Shown here in pieces: positions 1-9,393 of a stretch of 64,000 bases of DNA. Each line of letters begins with the position of its first letter. The first letter of the stretch is position 1. The notes below the pieces were generated by a model. It was given only the letters and a program-made list of their open reading frames with translations, searched no databases and was not told the origin of the DNA. The position numbers were made by a program, and so were the translations under genes. The stretch comes from Ruminococcus gauvreauii (GTDB lineage Bacteria; Bacillota; Clostridia; Lachnospirales; Lachnospiraceae): positions 186,001 to 250,000 of the forward strand of contig NZ_CP102290.1 of assembly GCF_025151995.1 (NCBI RefSeq), read 5' to 3'.

Positions 1-161
1 AGCGTGATGTGCCGGTGTTCCTTATCGATTTTAATGGGGGTGATCGGAGTCGGGATCTTCTGGATCAGCGCCAGCCCCTTTTCCCGATACTGTTCGTTGG
101 TCCTGTTTATCAGCTCTTCCAGTGTAGAACCTCGAAGACCTCTGGAATTCCATGTTCCCAT
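1..161 (-). CDS. recU: Holliday junction resolvase RecU, N-terminal part (cut by window edge)
   Basis: Only the first 53 codons are inside the window. The reading frame starts at the ATG at 161-159, preceded by a GGAGGG ribosome binding site, and stays open to base 1. The N-terminus carries the RecU signature: SRGLRGSTLEELINRTN followed by a KIPTPI-like segment, matching the family pattern of N-R-G, L-E-x-x-I/L-N-x-T-N and K-x-P-T-P. RecU resolves Holliday junctions during recombination and chromosome segregation in Firmicutes. The catalytic acidic residues lie beyond the edge and cannot be checked. It follows lepB by 16 bases and is probably co-transcribed with it. Confidence 0.85.
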   Translation of the reverse strand, partial: MGTWNSRGLRGSTLEELINRTNEQYREKGLALIQKIPTPITPIKIDKEHRHIT

Positions 162-177
162 GTCAGCCCTCCGCTTT

Positions 178-708
178 CTACTCGATAAAACCGATTTTAT
201 TAAACGGGAAGTAACGCAGAACGGCTTTTCCCAGGATTGCGTCCCGTTTCACGTATGTATTGTTCCAGAACCTGGAATCTTTCGACCAGTTGCGGTTGTC
301 ACCCAGCATAAAATACGAATCCTCCGGCACCTCATACGGTCCGAAGTCCCCTTCCATCGGTTCCGGAATGAAGCTGTCGTCAAGCGGCTCGGTACTGTCA
401 TTGATATAAACCTTCCCGTCCCTGATGGTGACAGTCTCGCCCGGAAGCCCGATGATACGTTTGATAAAAAGCTTGGATTCATTGTCCGGATATTTAAAGA
501 TCACGATGTCGTAGCGCTCCGGGTCGTGGGTGAGATAGGCCAGCCGGTTTCCAAAGATCTGGTCTCCTGTCATAATCGTATTCTCCATCGATTCCGACGG
601 GATCTTGGCGTTGATGATCAGAAAATTATTGACGACCAGCACGAAAACGACAACAAAAATAATCATTTTCACGTAATCCCAGAGTTCATTCTTCATAGAT
701 TTGCTCAT
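178..708 (-). CDS. lepB: Type I signal peptidase
   Basis: This 176-residue enzyme removes signal peptides from secreted proteins at the outer face of the membrane. One membrane segment spans about residues 14-33. The catalytic serine is Ser40 in the PSESM box and the general-base lysine is Lys83 in FIKRIIGLPGE. The GDNR box (LGDNRNWSKDSR) follows near the C-terminus. Length and order fit the short SipS-like class of Gram-positive bacteria. It sits 3 bases after an RluD-type gene and just before recU, inside a minus-strand run of genes for RNA modification and envelope work. Nothing looks truncated. Confidence 0.95.
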   Translation of the reverse strand: MSKSMKNELWDYVKMIIFVVVFVLVVNNFLIINAKIPSESMENTIMTGDQIFGNRLAYLTHDPERYDIVIFKYPDNESKLFIKRIIGLPGETVTIRDGKVYINDSTEPLDDSFIPEPMEGDFGPYEVPEDSYFMLGDNRNWSKDSRFWNNTYVKRDAILGKAVLRYFPFNKIGFIE

Positions 709-711
709 GCT

Positions 712-1680
712 TTACTCCTTAAGATGTTCTTCATCCAATATCTTTTTAAAAAGATCCGGAAGTTCGGCTTCTGCAACCCGCCCGCTCAAATCCCCAAAAG
801 GTTCCTGCATCTTTGGAAAACAGAGTTTCCACGCATGCAGAAGCTGGTGGCGCAGTCCATATTTTTTTCTATACTTTTCATTCCAGACGGAATCGCCGTA
901 TTTGGCATCTCCTATGATCCCATGGCCGCATCCTGCGAGATGACTGCGGATCTGATGCGTTTTACCGGTAATGAGCTCCACCTTCAGCAGAGTGACGTTG
1001 CCATTGGATCTAAGAGGTTCATAAGCCGTCTCAATCCGGGATGCACCCGGGCGCGGCGTCTGATATATCTCTACTTTATTACATTTTTCATTTTTATGCA
1101 AATACCCGCTGATATGTTCTGCATTTCGTACCTCTCCCTGTACAAGGCAGAGATAATACTTCTGTATGGTCCGCTCTTTCAACAGGCGCGACATTTCCTG
1201 CAGTCCCGTCACCGTCTTGCCTGCCAGCAAAAGGCCGCTCGTGTTGCGGTCCAGACGGTTGCACACGCCCGGCCGGAATGTCCGCAGGTCCTCCCTGGAA
1301 AGCTGACGGCTGTGAATCAGGTAGCTGATCATATATTCGTTTGCAGATATATCATCCGCACTCGCTTTCTGAGACAGCATGCCTGCCGGTTTGTTCATGA
1401 TCAGCACATGCGTGTTCTCATAAACAACCGCCAGAGGCACCTGTTCTGCCACAATTTCATGTTTCGTAAATTTGCCGATCGTCTCATCCGACAGAAACAG
1501 TGTGATTTCATCATCCTCGATGATCTTCTCGCTTCCGTCCGCCTTCTTTTTATTCAGCACGATGTTCTTTTTCCGGAGCATTTTATAGATAAAACTCTTC
1601 GGCGCCTGATTCATGTACTTCTGCAGAAACTTGTCCAGTCTCTGGCCAGCCTCTTTTGATGATATGTGTAAAACCTGCAT
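712..1680 (-). CDS. RluD/RluC-type 23S rRNA pseudouridine synthase
   Basis: The protein has 322 residues. An S4 RNA-binding domain occupies roughly residues 10-65, followed by a pseudouridine synthase domain with the catalytic motif NRLDRNTSG, in which Asp144 is the predicted nucleophile. Such enzymes isomerise specific uridines in large-subunit rRNA. The exact target position cannot be read from sequence because RluC, RluD and the Firmicute YlyB/YjbO/YhcT paralogues share this layout. The ATG at 1680 has GGGAG about nine bases upstream. A second, RsuA-type pseudouridine synthase lies in the same operon at 4860-5609. Confidence 0.9.
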   Translation of the reverse strand: MQVLHISSKEAGQRLDKFLQKYMNQAPKSFIYKMLRKKNIVLNKKKADGSEKIIEDDEITLFLSDETIGKFTKHEIVAEQVPLAVVYENTHVLIMNKPAGMLSQKASADDISANEYMISYLIHSRQLSREDLRTFRPGVCNRLDRNTSGLLLAGKTVTGLQEMSRLLKERTIQKYYLCLVQGEVRNAEHISGYLHKNEKCNKVEIYQTPRPGASRIETAYEPLRSNGNVTLLKVELITGKTHQIRSHLAGCGHGIIGDAKYGDSVWNEKYRKKYGLRHQLLHAWKLCFPKMQEPFGDLSGRVAEAELPDLFKKILDEEHLKE

Positions 1681-1699
1681 AGGTAAAAACTCCCAATCT

Positions 1700-2308
1700 T
1701 TACAGAACCAGGGTCAGCATGATGTGTCTGACCATTTCATCTCTCGACAGCCCCGGATACCTGGGATCCGGGGAAAATGTGATCCCCTCCTGCAGGCTGT
1801 GCCGGTTTTTATTCATGCTGTCCAGCCGTTCCAGAAATCTATCAGTGTTTCCGTTCATTACTATGACGGAAACTGGATATCCGTTGTGCCGGATCATTTT
1901 CTGTATGTGTTCCTGAATGAAATCTGCGTTCTCCCTGGTCTCATTTTTCGTATAGCATACAACCGTGTTGCCGCACACAGCGGCGGCATCCACGTAAACA
2001 TTTTTTTCATAGGTGGTGAAAAACAGTTCGTAAGCCATGGTGAGTCCTCCTGCATGCGCCTGTATTTCACTTATCATTTTTCCGGGACCCGGTTTCCTCA
2101 TCATAATCATGACCAGGCCCACCATGGACCTGCAGCCCGGAAGACAGCCGACAACCGCCACCACTGTCAGTACATTTTCTCTCTTTCCAAAGTACAGCAG
2201 CCCGAGCGCGAATACAGCCAGCGGCAGAACAAAAAGCCCCGCCGTGATCAACAGCCTCCTCTTTTTCTGAGCCGATATATAACCGGCATCCCCTTTCTGT
2301 ACTTTCAT
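1700..2308 (-). CDS. Conserved two-TM membrane protein of unknown function
   Basis: I do not recognise a named family. The 202-residue product begins with a short basic cytoplasmic stretch. Two hydrophobic segments follow at about residues 18-40 and 46-70, then a soluble C-terminal domain of about 130 residues with mixed alpha/beta character and no obvious catalytic motif. It lies one base after ygiQ and 19 bases before the RluD-type gene, so it is very probably translated from the same transcript. A membrane-anchored soluble domain is all that can be said. Confidence 0.7.
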   Translation of the reverse strand: MKVQKGDAGYISAQKKRRLLITAGLFVLPLAVFALGLLYFGKRENVLTVVAVVGCLPGCRSMVGLVMIMMRKPGPGKMISEIQAHAGGLTMAYELFFTTYEKNVYVDAAAVCGNTVVCYTKNETRENADFIQEHIQKMIRHNGYPVSVIVMNGNTDRFLERLDSMNKNRHSLQEGITFSPDPRYPGLSRDEMVRHIMLTLVL

Positions 2309-2309
2309 C

Positions 2310-4205
2310 TTACTTCCCCGATTTCTTCTTATGTACGTTTCGTATCGTTTTTCTCCCGGGTGTCTTCCCGGTATTCCTCTTCGGGTTCTGCCGCTCTGAC
2401 GCGCCTCTGCCCGAAGGCCGGATCAGACATTTTTTATCGTATCCGATCAGATCCGTGCGTCCCGTTTTTTTCAGTGCTTCCTCCACAAGAGACCGGTTTT
2501 GCGGCAGACGGTACTGCATAAGCGCGCGCTGCATCTCCTTTTCATGGAACGACCGCGGTACATAGAGCGGTTTCATATTCCTGGGATCCAGTCCCGTATA
2601 ATACATACACGTCGAAACGGTGGACGGTGTCGGGTAGAAATCCTGAACCTGCTCCGGCATAAATCCCATATCCCGGATGTATTCCGCCAGCTTCACCGCG
2701 TCGCCGAGACCACATCCCGGGTGTGAAGACATGAAATACGGGACTGCATACTGCTGTTTCTTCAGCCGCTGGTTCCAGAACTGATATCTGCGCAGAAACT
2801 GCTCATACACTTCATGCTTCGGTTTCCCCATGTACTCCAGCACAGCATCGGATACGTGTTCCGGCGCTACTCTCAGCTGCCCGCTGATATGGTGTCCGAC
2901 AAGTTCCTTTATAAATTCATCATTGCCGTCCGCAGTCACATAATCGAAGCGGATCCCGGACCTGACAAATACCTTTTTTACTTTCGGGAGCTGGCGCAGG
3001 CGGCGCAGCAGTTTTGTATAATCACTGTGATCGGCATTCAGGTTTGGACACGGAGAGGGAAACAGGCACTGTCTGTCCTTACAGGCTCCCCTATCCACCT
3101 GTTTCCGGCACGATGGCTGTCTGAAATCAGCCGTCGGTCCCCCCACATCGTGGATATATCCCTTAAATCCGGGGTCTTCCGTGAAAGATACGGCCTCCCG
3201 CTCCAGTGATTCATGACTCCTCGCCTGCACGATACGTCCCTGGTGAAACGTCAGCGCACAGAAATTACAGGCTCCGAAGCATCCCCGGCAGCTCGTCAGG
3301 CTGAACCGCACTTCGTCGATCGCCGGAACTCCCCCGTCTTTCTCATACATAGGATGGTACGTATTCGCGTACGGCAGGTCGTAGATGTCATCCAGTTCCT
3401 GCATGGTAAGCGGCTTTGCGGGCGGATTCTGTACGATATATCCCTGTCCCTCATACGGTTCCGCCAGCGTATCCCCGGTAAATGGATCCGTATTGCGGTA
3501 CTGCAGCGCAAAGCTCTCTGCATAACTTTTTTTATCCCTGCAGATGGTCTCATAAGATGGCAGGAGTACCGCGCCGTTTAAACGGTTCTTATCCTTCGTC
3601 CGGTAGACAGTCCCGGGTACATAAGTAATCTCAGAAACCAAAATACCGGCATCGAGTGCTTCCGCGATATCAATGATGGAGTGTTCTCCCATTCCGTAGG
3701 ATATCATATCCGCCCCGGAATCCAGGAGCACAGACCGCTTCACCCGGTCTGACCAGTAGTCATAATGGCCGAGGCGGCGCAGACTCGCCTCAATCCCCCC
3801 CAGTATGACCGGCGTATGTTTGTACGTCCGTCTGATTAGATTCCCGTAGACGATCACCGCGCGGTCCGGCCTGCATCCCATCTTTCCCCCGGGCGAATAC
3901 GCGTCCGTACGCCTGTGTTTTTTTGCCGCCGTATAGTGGTTCACCATGGAGTCCATATTCCCGGATGAGACGAGAAACGCAAGGCGCGGTTCTCCGAAAA
4001 CCTGTACGCTCTCCGGCTTCGTCCAGTCCGGCTGTGAAATGATCCCGACAGAATACCCCCTGCTTTCCAGCAGACGTGTGATGATTGCGCTTCCAAAGGA
4101 AGAATGATCAATATAAGCATCGCCGCTAATATAAACAAAATCGGGCCTGCTGATGCCCGCGGCCTCGAGTTCCTGTTTTGTCGTCGGTAAAAAATTTACA
4201 GACAT
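2310..4205 (-). CDS. ygiQ: YgiQ family radical SAM protein
   Basis: The 631-residue protein has the layout of the UPF0313/YgiQ family. An N-terminal B12-binding-like Rossmann region (about residues 20-200) precedes a radical SAM core. Its cluster motif is C309-x3-C313-x2-C316, preceded by another cysteine at 306. Further cysteines follow in a CRKQVDRGACKDRQC-like loop that is typical of the family. The C-terminal tail is strongly basic and low in complexity. The reaction is not established for this family. The start overlaps the end of the upstream HAD gene by 10 bases, which suggests translational coupling. Confidence 0.9.
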   Translation of the reverse strand: MSVNFLPTTKQELEAAGISRPDFVYISGDAYIDHSSFGSAIITRLLESRGYSVGIISQPDWTKPESVQVFGEPRLAFLVSSGNMDSMVNHYTAAKKHRRTDAYSPGGKMGCRPDRAVIVYGNLIRRTYKHTPVILGGIEASLRRLGHYDYWSDRVKRSVLLDSGADMISYGMGEHSIIDIAEALDAGILVSEITYVPGTVYRTKDKNRLNGAVLLPSYETICRDKKSYAESFALQYRNTDPFTGDTLAEPYEGQGYIVQNPPAKPLTMQELDDIYDLPYANTYHPMYEKDGGVPAIDEVRFSLTSCRGCFGACNFCALTFHQGRIVQARSHESLEREAVSFTEDPGFKGYIHDVGGPTADFRQPSCRKQVDRGACKDRQCLFPSPCPNLNADHSDYTKLLRRLRQLPKVKKVFVRSGIRFDYVTADGNDEFIKELVGHHISGQLRVAPEHVSDAVLEYMGKPKHEVYEQFLRRYQFWNQRLKKQQYAVPYFMSSHPGCGLGDAVKLAEYIRDMGFMPEQVQDFYPTPSTVSTCMYYTGLDPRNMKPLYVPRSFHEKEMQRALMQYRLPQNRSLVEEALKKTGRTDLIGYDKKCLIRPSGRGASERQNPKRNTGKTPGRKTIRNVHKKKSGK

Positions 4206-4873
4206 GTGTTAAGCACCTCGTAACTTCCTTCCAGAATGTCCCGGTATGTATGGATATAGTAATCCGCAAGATTCTTCTTCTGTTCATCCTGGCTCACGCT
4301 GTAGGCGTCCCAGACCGCACACGTCTGCATGCCTGCCCGTTTCCCGGCCATAATACCCGCCGGTATATCCTCGAACACGAGGCACTGCCTTGGGTCCACA
4401 TCCAGTTCTCCTGCCACCAGCAGATAGATATCCGGCTCCGGTTTTCCGCTTTTCACATCACAGCACGTATGAACGGATGAAAAGCATTCCTCGAGCCGAT
4501 GGACCTTCAGAATCGCCTCAACCAGCTCCCTGCTGTTGCTGGAAGCGATTCCCATGCGGATATCTTTTTTTTGCATGTCCATAATAAATTCAAACACCCC
4601 GTCTTTCAGAGGTGTCTCGTGCAGGTATTTATCGCGCGCCATGAAAAGCCATTCTTCTTTGATCGTATCAACGGAATCCTTGAGGCCGAACCTCTTCTTA
4701 AAGTATCCGGCGGTCTCAGTGAAACTCATCCCTTCTATTTCATGCTGCAGTGTGTCCGGAAGTTCCTTTCCGCGGCTGCTCAGATACTCAAAATCAATAT
4801 CCTTCCACATCCACATGGAATCCACAAGCGTGCCGTCCAGATCGAACAGCATTGCCTTTTTATCCTTTAACAT
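4196..4873 (-). CDS. HAD-superfamily phosphatase, beta-phosphoglucomutase-like
   Basis: A 225-residue HAD hydrolase. Motif I is FDLDGTLVDS with nucleophile Asp11 and acid/base Asp13. Motif II is the SSN segment, motif III is the lysine in KSGKPEPD, and motif IV is FEDIPAGIMAG. The helical cap between motifs I and II places it in subclass IA with the beta-phosphoglucomutase and phosphoglycolate phosphatase group. The substrate is probably a small sugar phosphate or nucleotide but is not determined. The gene overlaps its neighbours on both sides, consistent with tight operon coupling. Confidence 0.88.
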   Translation of the reverse strand: MLKDKKAMLFDLDGTLVDSMWMWKDIDFEYLSSRGKELPDTLQHEIEGMSFTETAGYFKKRFGLKDSVDTIKEEWLFMARDKYLHETPLKDGVFEFIMDMQKKDIRMGIASSNSRELVEAILKVHRLEECFSSVHTCCDVKSGKPEPDIYLLVAGELDVDPRQCLVFEDIPAGIMAGKRAGMQTCAVWDAYSVSQDEQKKNLADYYIHTYRDILEGSYEVLNTCL

Positions 4874-5609
4874 GTATTTTCACCAGCCTTTCTGTCTCCT
4901 CTGACGTAAGCGCCCGGTATTCGCCCGGACGAAGCGTTTCATCCAGCGTGAGCGTTCCCATGGACAGCCTCTTCAGATACAGCACCCGCTTGTCCACGGC
5001 CTCAAACATCCGCTTGATCTGATGAAATCTGCCTTCCCGTACTGTGATCTCCACTTCAGAGACCGCTCCGCTTTTTCTAATGGTGAGCTCTGCCGGCAGC
5101 GTCAGTTTCTCATCTCCGATATCCAGCCCCTCCTGAAAGCATCTTACATCCTCATCCGTCACAATCCCTGCAATCCTGGCATAATACGTCTTGTCCACGT
5201 GCTTTTTCGGCGACAGCAGCTCATGGGCGAGCACGCCGTCATTGGTGATGAGCAGCAGTCCCTCCGTATCCTTGTCCAGCCGTCCGACGGGAAACAGGTC
5301 ACACCTTTTGTGTTCCGTGATCAGATCGATCACCGTCCTGTCTTTCGCATCTTTCACGGCGGAAACCACGCCTGCCGGCTTGTACAGCATAAAGTACTCT
5401 TTACTCACAAAGTCCACCCGTCTGCCCGACACCGTGATGCATTCTTTTCCCGGGCAAACTTTCTGCTCCGGTCCGCACGCGGCAGCGCCGTCCACACAGA
5501 CCTGTTTTTTGCGGATCATTTCTTTTACCGAAGACCGAGAACCAATTCCCATTTCCGCCAGATACCGGTCCAGCCGCATCATTTTCTTTTCATTACTCCT
5601 GTCTGCCAT
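4860..5609 (-). CDS. RsuA/RluB-type rRNA pseudouridine synthase
   Basis: The chosen start at 5609 gives 249 residues. It overlaps the stop codon of the upstream methyltransferase by one base (TGATG) and has GGAG nine bases upstream. A longer in-frame start at 5708 would lie deep inside the upstream gene and is rejected. The protein has an S4 domain (LDRYLAEMGIGSRSS) and the catalytic motif GRLDKDTEGL, with Asp112 in this numbering. The family modifies 16S U516 (RsuA) or 23S U2605 (RluB). Which one applies here is not resolved. Confidence 0.9.
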   Translation of the reverse strand: MADRSNEKKMMRLDRYLAEMGIGSRSSVKEMIRKKQVCVDGAAACGPEQKVCPGKECITVSGRRVDFVSKEYFMLYKPAGVVSAVKDAKDRTVIDLITEHKRCDLFPVGRLDKDTEGLLLITNDGVLAHELLSPKKHVDKTYYARIAGIVTDEDVRCFQEGLDIGDEKLTLPAELTIRKSGAVSEVEITVREGRFHQIKRMFEAVDKRVLYLKRLSMGTLTLDETLRPGEYRALTSEETERLVKIHVKG

Positions 5610-6958
5610 CACTGCCATCTCCAGCCGCTGTAATATTTGTTCTTCAGTGAGTGATTCTGTACCTTCCCCCAGCCAAGCGGAAACGCATCGATACAGATGA
5701 GATACCATCCATTGACTCTGTCAAAATCTGTGATATCGAGAGTCTCGCCTTTCAGGTATTTCATGATCCGGTAATCGTCATGCGGCAGTGAGAGGACTCT
5801 GCGGTACTCCTTCGGCCTAAGGCCCATCGCAAATGCCTGCGAAGGCTCAAAACGCCCTTTCCTGATATCTCCCAGATACCAGCCCGTCCGAAGGTAACGT
5901 ATCGGCTTTTCCGGTATATAGCCGCCGGGAAGAGCGTACAGCTTTTCCCCTATTACACGGAATTCCATGTCATCCAGGATTTTTGCCGACACATCCTTAA
6001 AAAACTCTTCCGCCTCTTTCGGTACTACGCTTTTTCCGGCTTTCCCGGCACGGTTTGCGGACAGTTCTCCCTGTTTTTTTAACAGTGCCAGAAAATGCCC
6101 CTCTCCGCGCATGTTGTGAGGGAAGATGCGGACGCACTGCACGAGACCGTCACAGCCTTCCGAAAATCCCTCGTACGGTGCAATCTGTGCAAGTTCAAGA
6201 TCAGGAAATTCCTGCAGAAGCCATGCAATATTGTTTTCATTTTCTTCCTTTGAAAAAGTACAGGTGGAATACAGCATCATCCCGCCGGGTTTCAGCATTT
6301 CATACGCCTGACAAAGCAGCTCTTTCTGTATTGGGGCATATTCGCCCGGTCCACGCGATTCCCAGCATGCAGCCATACGCGGCTCTTTCCGAAACATGCC
6401 TTCCCCCGAACAAGGTGCATCAATCAGGATCTTATCAAAGTACTCCGGATAAAAATCAAGCAGCTTCTGTGGATTTTCACTTGTCACACAGATATTCGGG
6501 ATACCGAACAACTCCAGATTTTTGAGAAGCGCCTTTGCCCTGGAACTGCTGATGTCATTCGCAAACAGAATCCCCTTTCCCTTCAGACGCGCCCCCAGCT
6601 TCGTCGCTTTTCCGCCGGGCGCCGCGCACAAATCAAGAACACGGTCTCCCGGTTCCACCGGCAGGCGGTCAGCAGGCGTCATTGCGCTCGGCTCCTGCAG
6701 ATAATACAGCCCTGCCGCGTAATACGGATCTTTCGATGGCTGTCCTGACGTTTTATAATAGAATCCGTCAGCGATCCACGGGATCTCTTCCGTGGGGATC
6801 GATGTTCTGCTTTTGAATTCTTCCGGTGACAGTTTGAGTGTGTTTACGCGCAGCCCGCAGGAGGCGGGCTGTGTCAGACTCTGTATGTACGAATCGTACT
6901 GAATTCCGAGCAGTTTTTGCATCTGTTCCAGAAACTTCTTTGGTAAATTCATCTCCAT
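5609..6958 (-). CDS. RsmF/RsmB-type rRNA cytosine-C5 methyltransferase
   Basis: A 449-residue NOL1/NOP2/Sun family enzyme. The SAM-binding motif is LDLCAAPGGKATKLG. The second catalytic region is DAPCSGEGMFRKEP with the PCSGEG cysteine, and the nucleophilic cysteine lies in YSTCTFSKEENE. The C-terminal third (about residues 300-449) resembles the PUA-like tail of YebU/RsmF rather than the NusB domain of RsmB, so an RsmF-like role in methylating 16S rRNA is the better guess. It starts 3 bases after relQ ends and shares one base with the following pseudouridine synthase gene. Confidence 0.9.
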   Translation of the reverse strand: MEMNLPKKFLEQMQKLLGIQYDSYIQSLTQPASCGLRVNTLKLSPEEFKSRTSIPTEEIPWIADGFYYKTSGQPSKDPYYAAGLYYLQEPSAMTPADRLPVEPGDRVLDLCAAPGGKATKLGARLKGKGILFANDISSSRAKALLKNLELFGIPNICVTSENPQKLLDFYPEYFDKILIDAPCSGEGMFRKEPRMAACWESRGPGEYAPIQKELLCQAYEMLKPGGMMLYSTCTFSKEENENNIAWLLQEFPDLELAQIAPYEGFSEGCDGLVQCVRIFPHNMRGEGHFLALLKKQGELSANRAGKAGKSVVPKEAEEFFKDVSAKILDDMEFRVIGEKLYALPGGYIPEKPIRYLRTGWYLGDIRKGRFEPSQAFAMGLRPKEYRRVLSLPHDDYRIMKYLKGETLDITDFDRVNGWYLICIDAFPLGWGKVQNHSLKNKYYSGWRWQ

Positions 6959-6961
6959 GTT

Positions 6962-7783
6962 CTAACCTTCCAGCGAATCCGTCGTGACAGCCTGTGCCCG
7001 GTATCCTTCAGCTATAATATCAAGCTGTTTATGGAACCGTTTCAGCTGCTGCAGATCATTCGTCGCATAGATGCGGTAAAATTCATCCTGTATTTTCACT
7101 GCCTCCCTCTGGTTGGAGAGCTTAAACAGGTTTTCGATATTGTTCAGGATATCCGAGACCAGATTCATCTGCAGCAGCGAGGAATTCTGAGCATCCATGA
7201 TCTCATTCCGCACTGTTGACATCTCGTTATCCAGAGCTATAATCGCATCTGCAGCTTTGCTCAGACGGATGCGAATATGTTCCGGCATCTTGGATTTATA
7301 TTTGTACTGCAGTGAGTGCTCGATCGTCGCCCAGAAATCCATCGCCATCGTGCGTATTTGAATCTCCGCCTGAATACGCTTCGGCCCGTTCAGCGTCTCC
7401 ACCATATAGTAAATAATCATATGAAAGCTCCTGTAACCGCTGTCCTTCATATGTGCAATATAATCTTTCTCGTATTTGACCGTTATATCGCTTCTGTTCC
7501 TGATCAGCTGAGCCACCCGCTCAATGTCTTCAACAAACTGACAGATAATCCTGATACCGGCGATATCCTCTATCTGTTCTTCCATCTGTTCGATCGGAAT
7601 CTGTTTTTTCTGAAGCTTTTCGAGAATGCTGGTCACACTCTTTACCCGTCCGGACACTTCTTCTATCGGAGAATAAAGATTTTTCACTTTATGCTCTTTG
7701 ATCAGATGATTAAATTTATCTGTCAGCTCCCTGACTGCCAGTTCATAAGGGTTTAATATTTCACGCCACAACTGTATTTCCAT
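6962..7783 (-). CDS. relQ: Small alarmone synthetase (GTP pyrophosphokinase, RelQ/YjbM-like)
   Basis: The 273-residue protein holds only a RelA/SpoT synthetase domain, with no HD hydrolase, TGS or ACT domain. Characteristic segments are EDIAGIRIICQFV, DSGYRSFHMI and EIQIRTMAMDFWATIEHSLQYKY, which closely match Bacillus RelQ (YjbM). It is expected to make (p)ppGpp from ATP plus GDP or GTP in the stringent response. The C-terminal extension of about 60 residues is longer than in Bacillus RelQ (211 residues). It seems to head the operon running down to recU. The 69-base gap upstream carries a TATAAT-like -10 but no convincing -35. Confidence 0.92.
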   Translation of the reverse strand: MEIQLWREILNPYELAVRELTDKFNHLIKEHKVKNLYSPIEEVSGRVKSVTSILEKLQKKQIPIEQMEEQIEDIAGIRIICQFVEDIERVAQLIRNRSDITVKYEKDYIAHMKDSGYRSFHMIIYYMVETLNGPKRIQAEIQIRTMAMDFWATIEHSLQYKYKSKMPEHIRIRLSKAADAIIALDNEMSTVRNEIMDAQNSSLLQMNLVSDILNNIENLFKLSNQREAVKIQDEFYRIYATNDLQQLKRFHKQLDIIAEGYRAQAVTTDSLEG

Positions 7784-7852
7784 ATACCAATCTCTCCTTT
7801 ATTTCGACTTACCCATCATCCATTATATGAACGAATCCGGAAATTAGACCAG

Positions 7853-9301
7853 TTATTTCATATTTTTCAGGACATGCAGCAGATATTCCCACATACGGGC
7901 GACAGAAGAGATGCTGACACGCTCGTTGACACTGTGGATATCAAGGATATCAGGTCCGAAAGATATACAGTCAAGCGCGTCATTTTTTCCCTTGAACAAT
8001 CCGCATTCCAGTCCGGCATGTACCGTGGTTACAACCGGCTGCTCCCCAAATAATGCCTCATACGTCCGGCACATGATCTCCCGAAGCCTGGATGTTTCCT
8101 GATATTCCCATGCCGGATATTCCCCCTCCAGCTCGCACTCACCGCCCAGAAATTCTGTCAGATAACAGCTCCTGGACGCCACATGATCCTTTTCACTCTC
8201 GACAGAGCTCCGAATGCTCACGAGCACGTCAAACGTTTCCGGCGTAAGTACTGTCACTGCAGTATTCGCCGAGGTCTGCACCATCCCCTGCACCAGGCCG
8301 CTCATATGGATCACACCGTTTTGCTGATTCATCAGGAAAAACAGAATTTTCTCCATACTGACCGGATGAAGAGCAGGTTCCGTGCTCAATCCCAGCTCTG
8401 TAACCGTCAGTGTAATGTCCGCATCACTGCCCGCATACTCTCTGCAAAACTCTTTCTCCAGCAGCTTCACCGTGTCTTTCAGGATATCCCCGCTGGCTTC
8501 ATCCGCCATCACCAGAGCCCTTGCCTCATTCGGGATCACATTATGCTTTCTTCCGCCTTCAAATTCCGCAATCAAAAACGGCATCTGCTGTTTCAGCGTA
8601 AATAAGATCCTGCCCATAAGAATGTTGGCATTTGCGCGCTGCCTGCCGATCTCCATTCCGGAGTGACCGCCTTTCAGTCCCGTAACGCGGATTTCATAGC
8701 GGTTATTTGTCTCCTCAACATAACGCACGGGAATCGAACATTTCACGCTCACACCGCCGGCACATCCGCCGAGCAGTATCCCCTCTTCCTCGGAATCGAT
8801 ATTGATCAGGTACTTCCCTCTCAGCACTGAGGCGTCAAACTGCCCGGCTCCCAGAAGACCGACTTCTTCATTAGAAGTCAGCAGTACCTCAAGTGCCGGA
8901 TGCTCCAGATTGCTGTCTTCCAGAAGCGCCAGCGCATATGCCACTGCGATCCCGTCATCCGCGCCCAGCGTCGTTTCCTCTGCACAGATATAATCTCCGT
9001 TCACAGAAAGTTTCAGTCCGTCCTTCTCAAAATCGTGCTCCGACTGCACGGTTTTCTCCGCGACCATATCTGTATGCCCCTGGATGATCACCGGAACAGC
9101 CGTCTCATATCCCGGCGCCGCGGCTTTTTCTATCAATACATTGTCAGAATCGTCGACACGGCAGGTGAGTCCGTGCTCACGGGCAAAATCCGTCAGGAAC
9201 CTGCGAACCTCCTCAGTATGACCGGATCCGTGTGGAATCTGACACCATTTCTCAAAATAATAAAATACGCGTTCAGGTTTTAAGCCTTCCAATACCGCCA
9301 T
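7853..9301 (-). CDS. pepD: Aminoacyl-histidine dipeptidase (peptidase M20C, PepD)
   Basis: This 482-residue metallopeptidase is of the PepD type. The zinc-binding and catalytic segments are IIQGHTDMVAEK, LGADDGIAVAYAL and TSNEEVGLLGA, followed by the dimerisation domain and a late HSVNERV-like histidine segment. It cleaves Xaa-His and other small dipeptides in the cytoplasm. It is transcribed away from ylbJ and has its own predicted promoter at 9328-9356. An AGGAAGG ribosome binding site precedes the ATG at 9301. Confidence 0.93.
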   Translation of the reverse strand: MAVLEGLKPERVFYYFEKWCQIPHGSGHTEEVRRFLTDFAREHGLTCRVDDSDNVLIEKAAAPGYETAVPVIIQGHTDMVAEKTVQSEHDFEKDGLKLSVNGDYICAEETTLGADDGIAVAYALALLEDSNLEHPALEVLLTSNEEVGLLGAGQFDASVLRGKYLINIDSEEEGILLGGCAGGVSVKCSIPVRYVEETNNRYEIRVTGLKGGHSGMEIGRQRANANILMGRILFTLKQQMPFLIAEFEGGRKHNVIPNEARALVMADEASGDILKDTVKLLEKEFCREYAGSDADITLTVTELGLSTEPALHPVSMEKILFFLMNQQNGVIHMSGLVQGMVQTSANTAVTVLTPETFDVLVSIRSSVESEKDHVASRSCYLTEFLGGECELEGEYPAWEYQETSRLREIMCRTYEALFGEQPVVTTVHAGLECGLFKGKNDALDCISFGPDILDIHSVNERVSISSVARMWEYLLHVLKNMK

Positions 9302-9327
9302 ATTTGTACCTTCCTTTCACAAACTTC

Positions 9328-9356
9328 ATTGTGTCATATATAATATGAAAAATCAA
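9328..9356 (-). promoter_or_regulatory. Predicted sigma-A promoter of pepD
   Basis: On the minus strand, TTGATT at 9356-9351 and CACAAT at 9333-9328 are separated by 17 bases, just upstream of pepD. This is a sequence match only. Confidence 0.5.
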
Positions 9357-9393
9357 GGCATATATATAGGAAAACACCTTGAGGTGAACAGCC

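Noticed and set aside
4..1659. 551-residue open frame on the plus strand
   Set aside because: It lies antisense to lepB and the RluD-type gene, which have clear catalytic motifs and ribosome binding sites. The plus-strand product has no recognisable domain.
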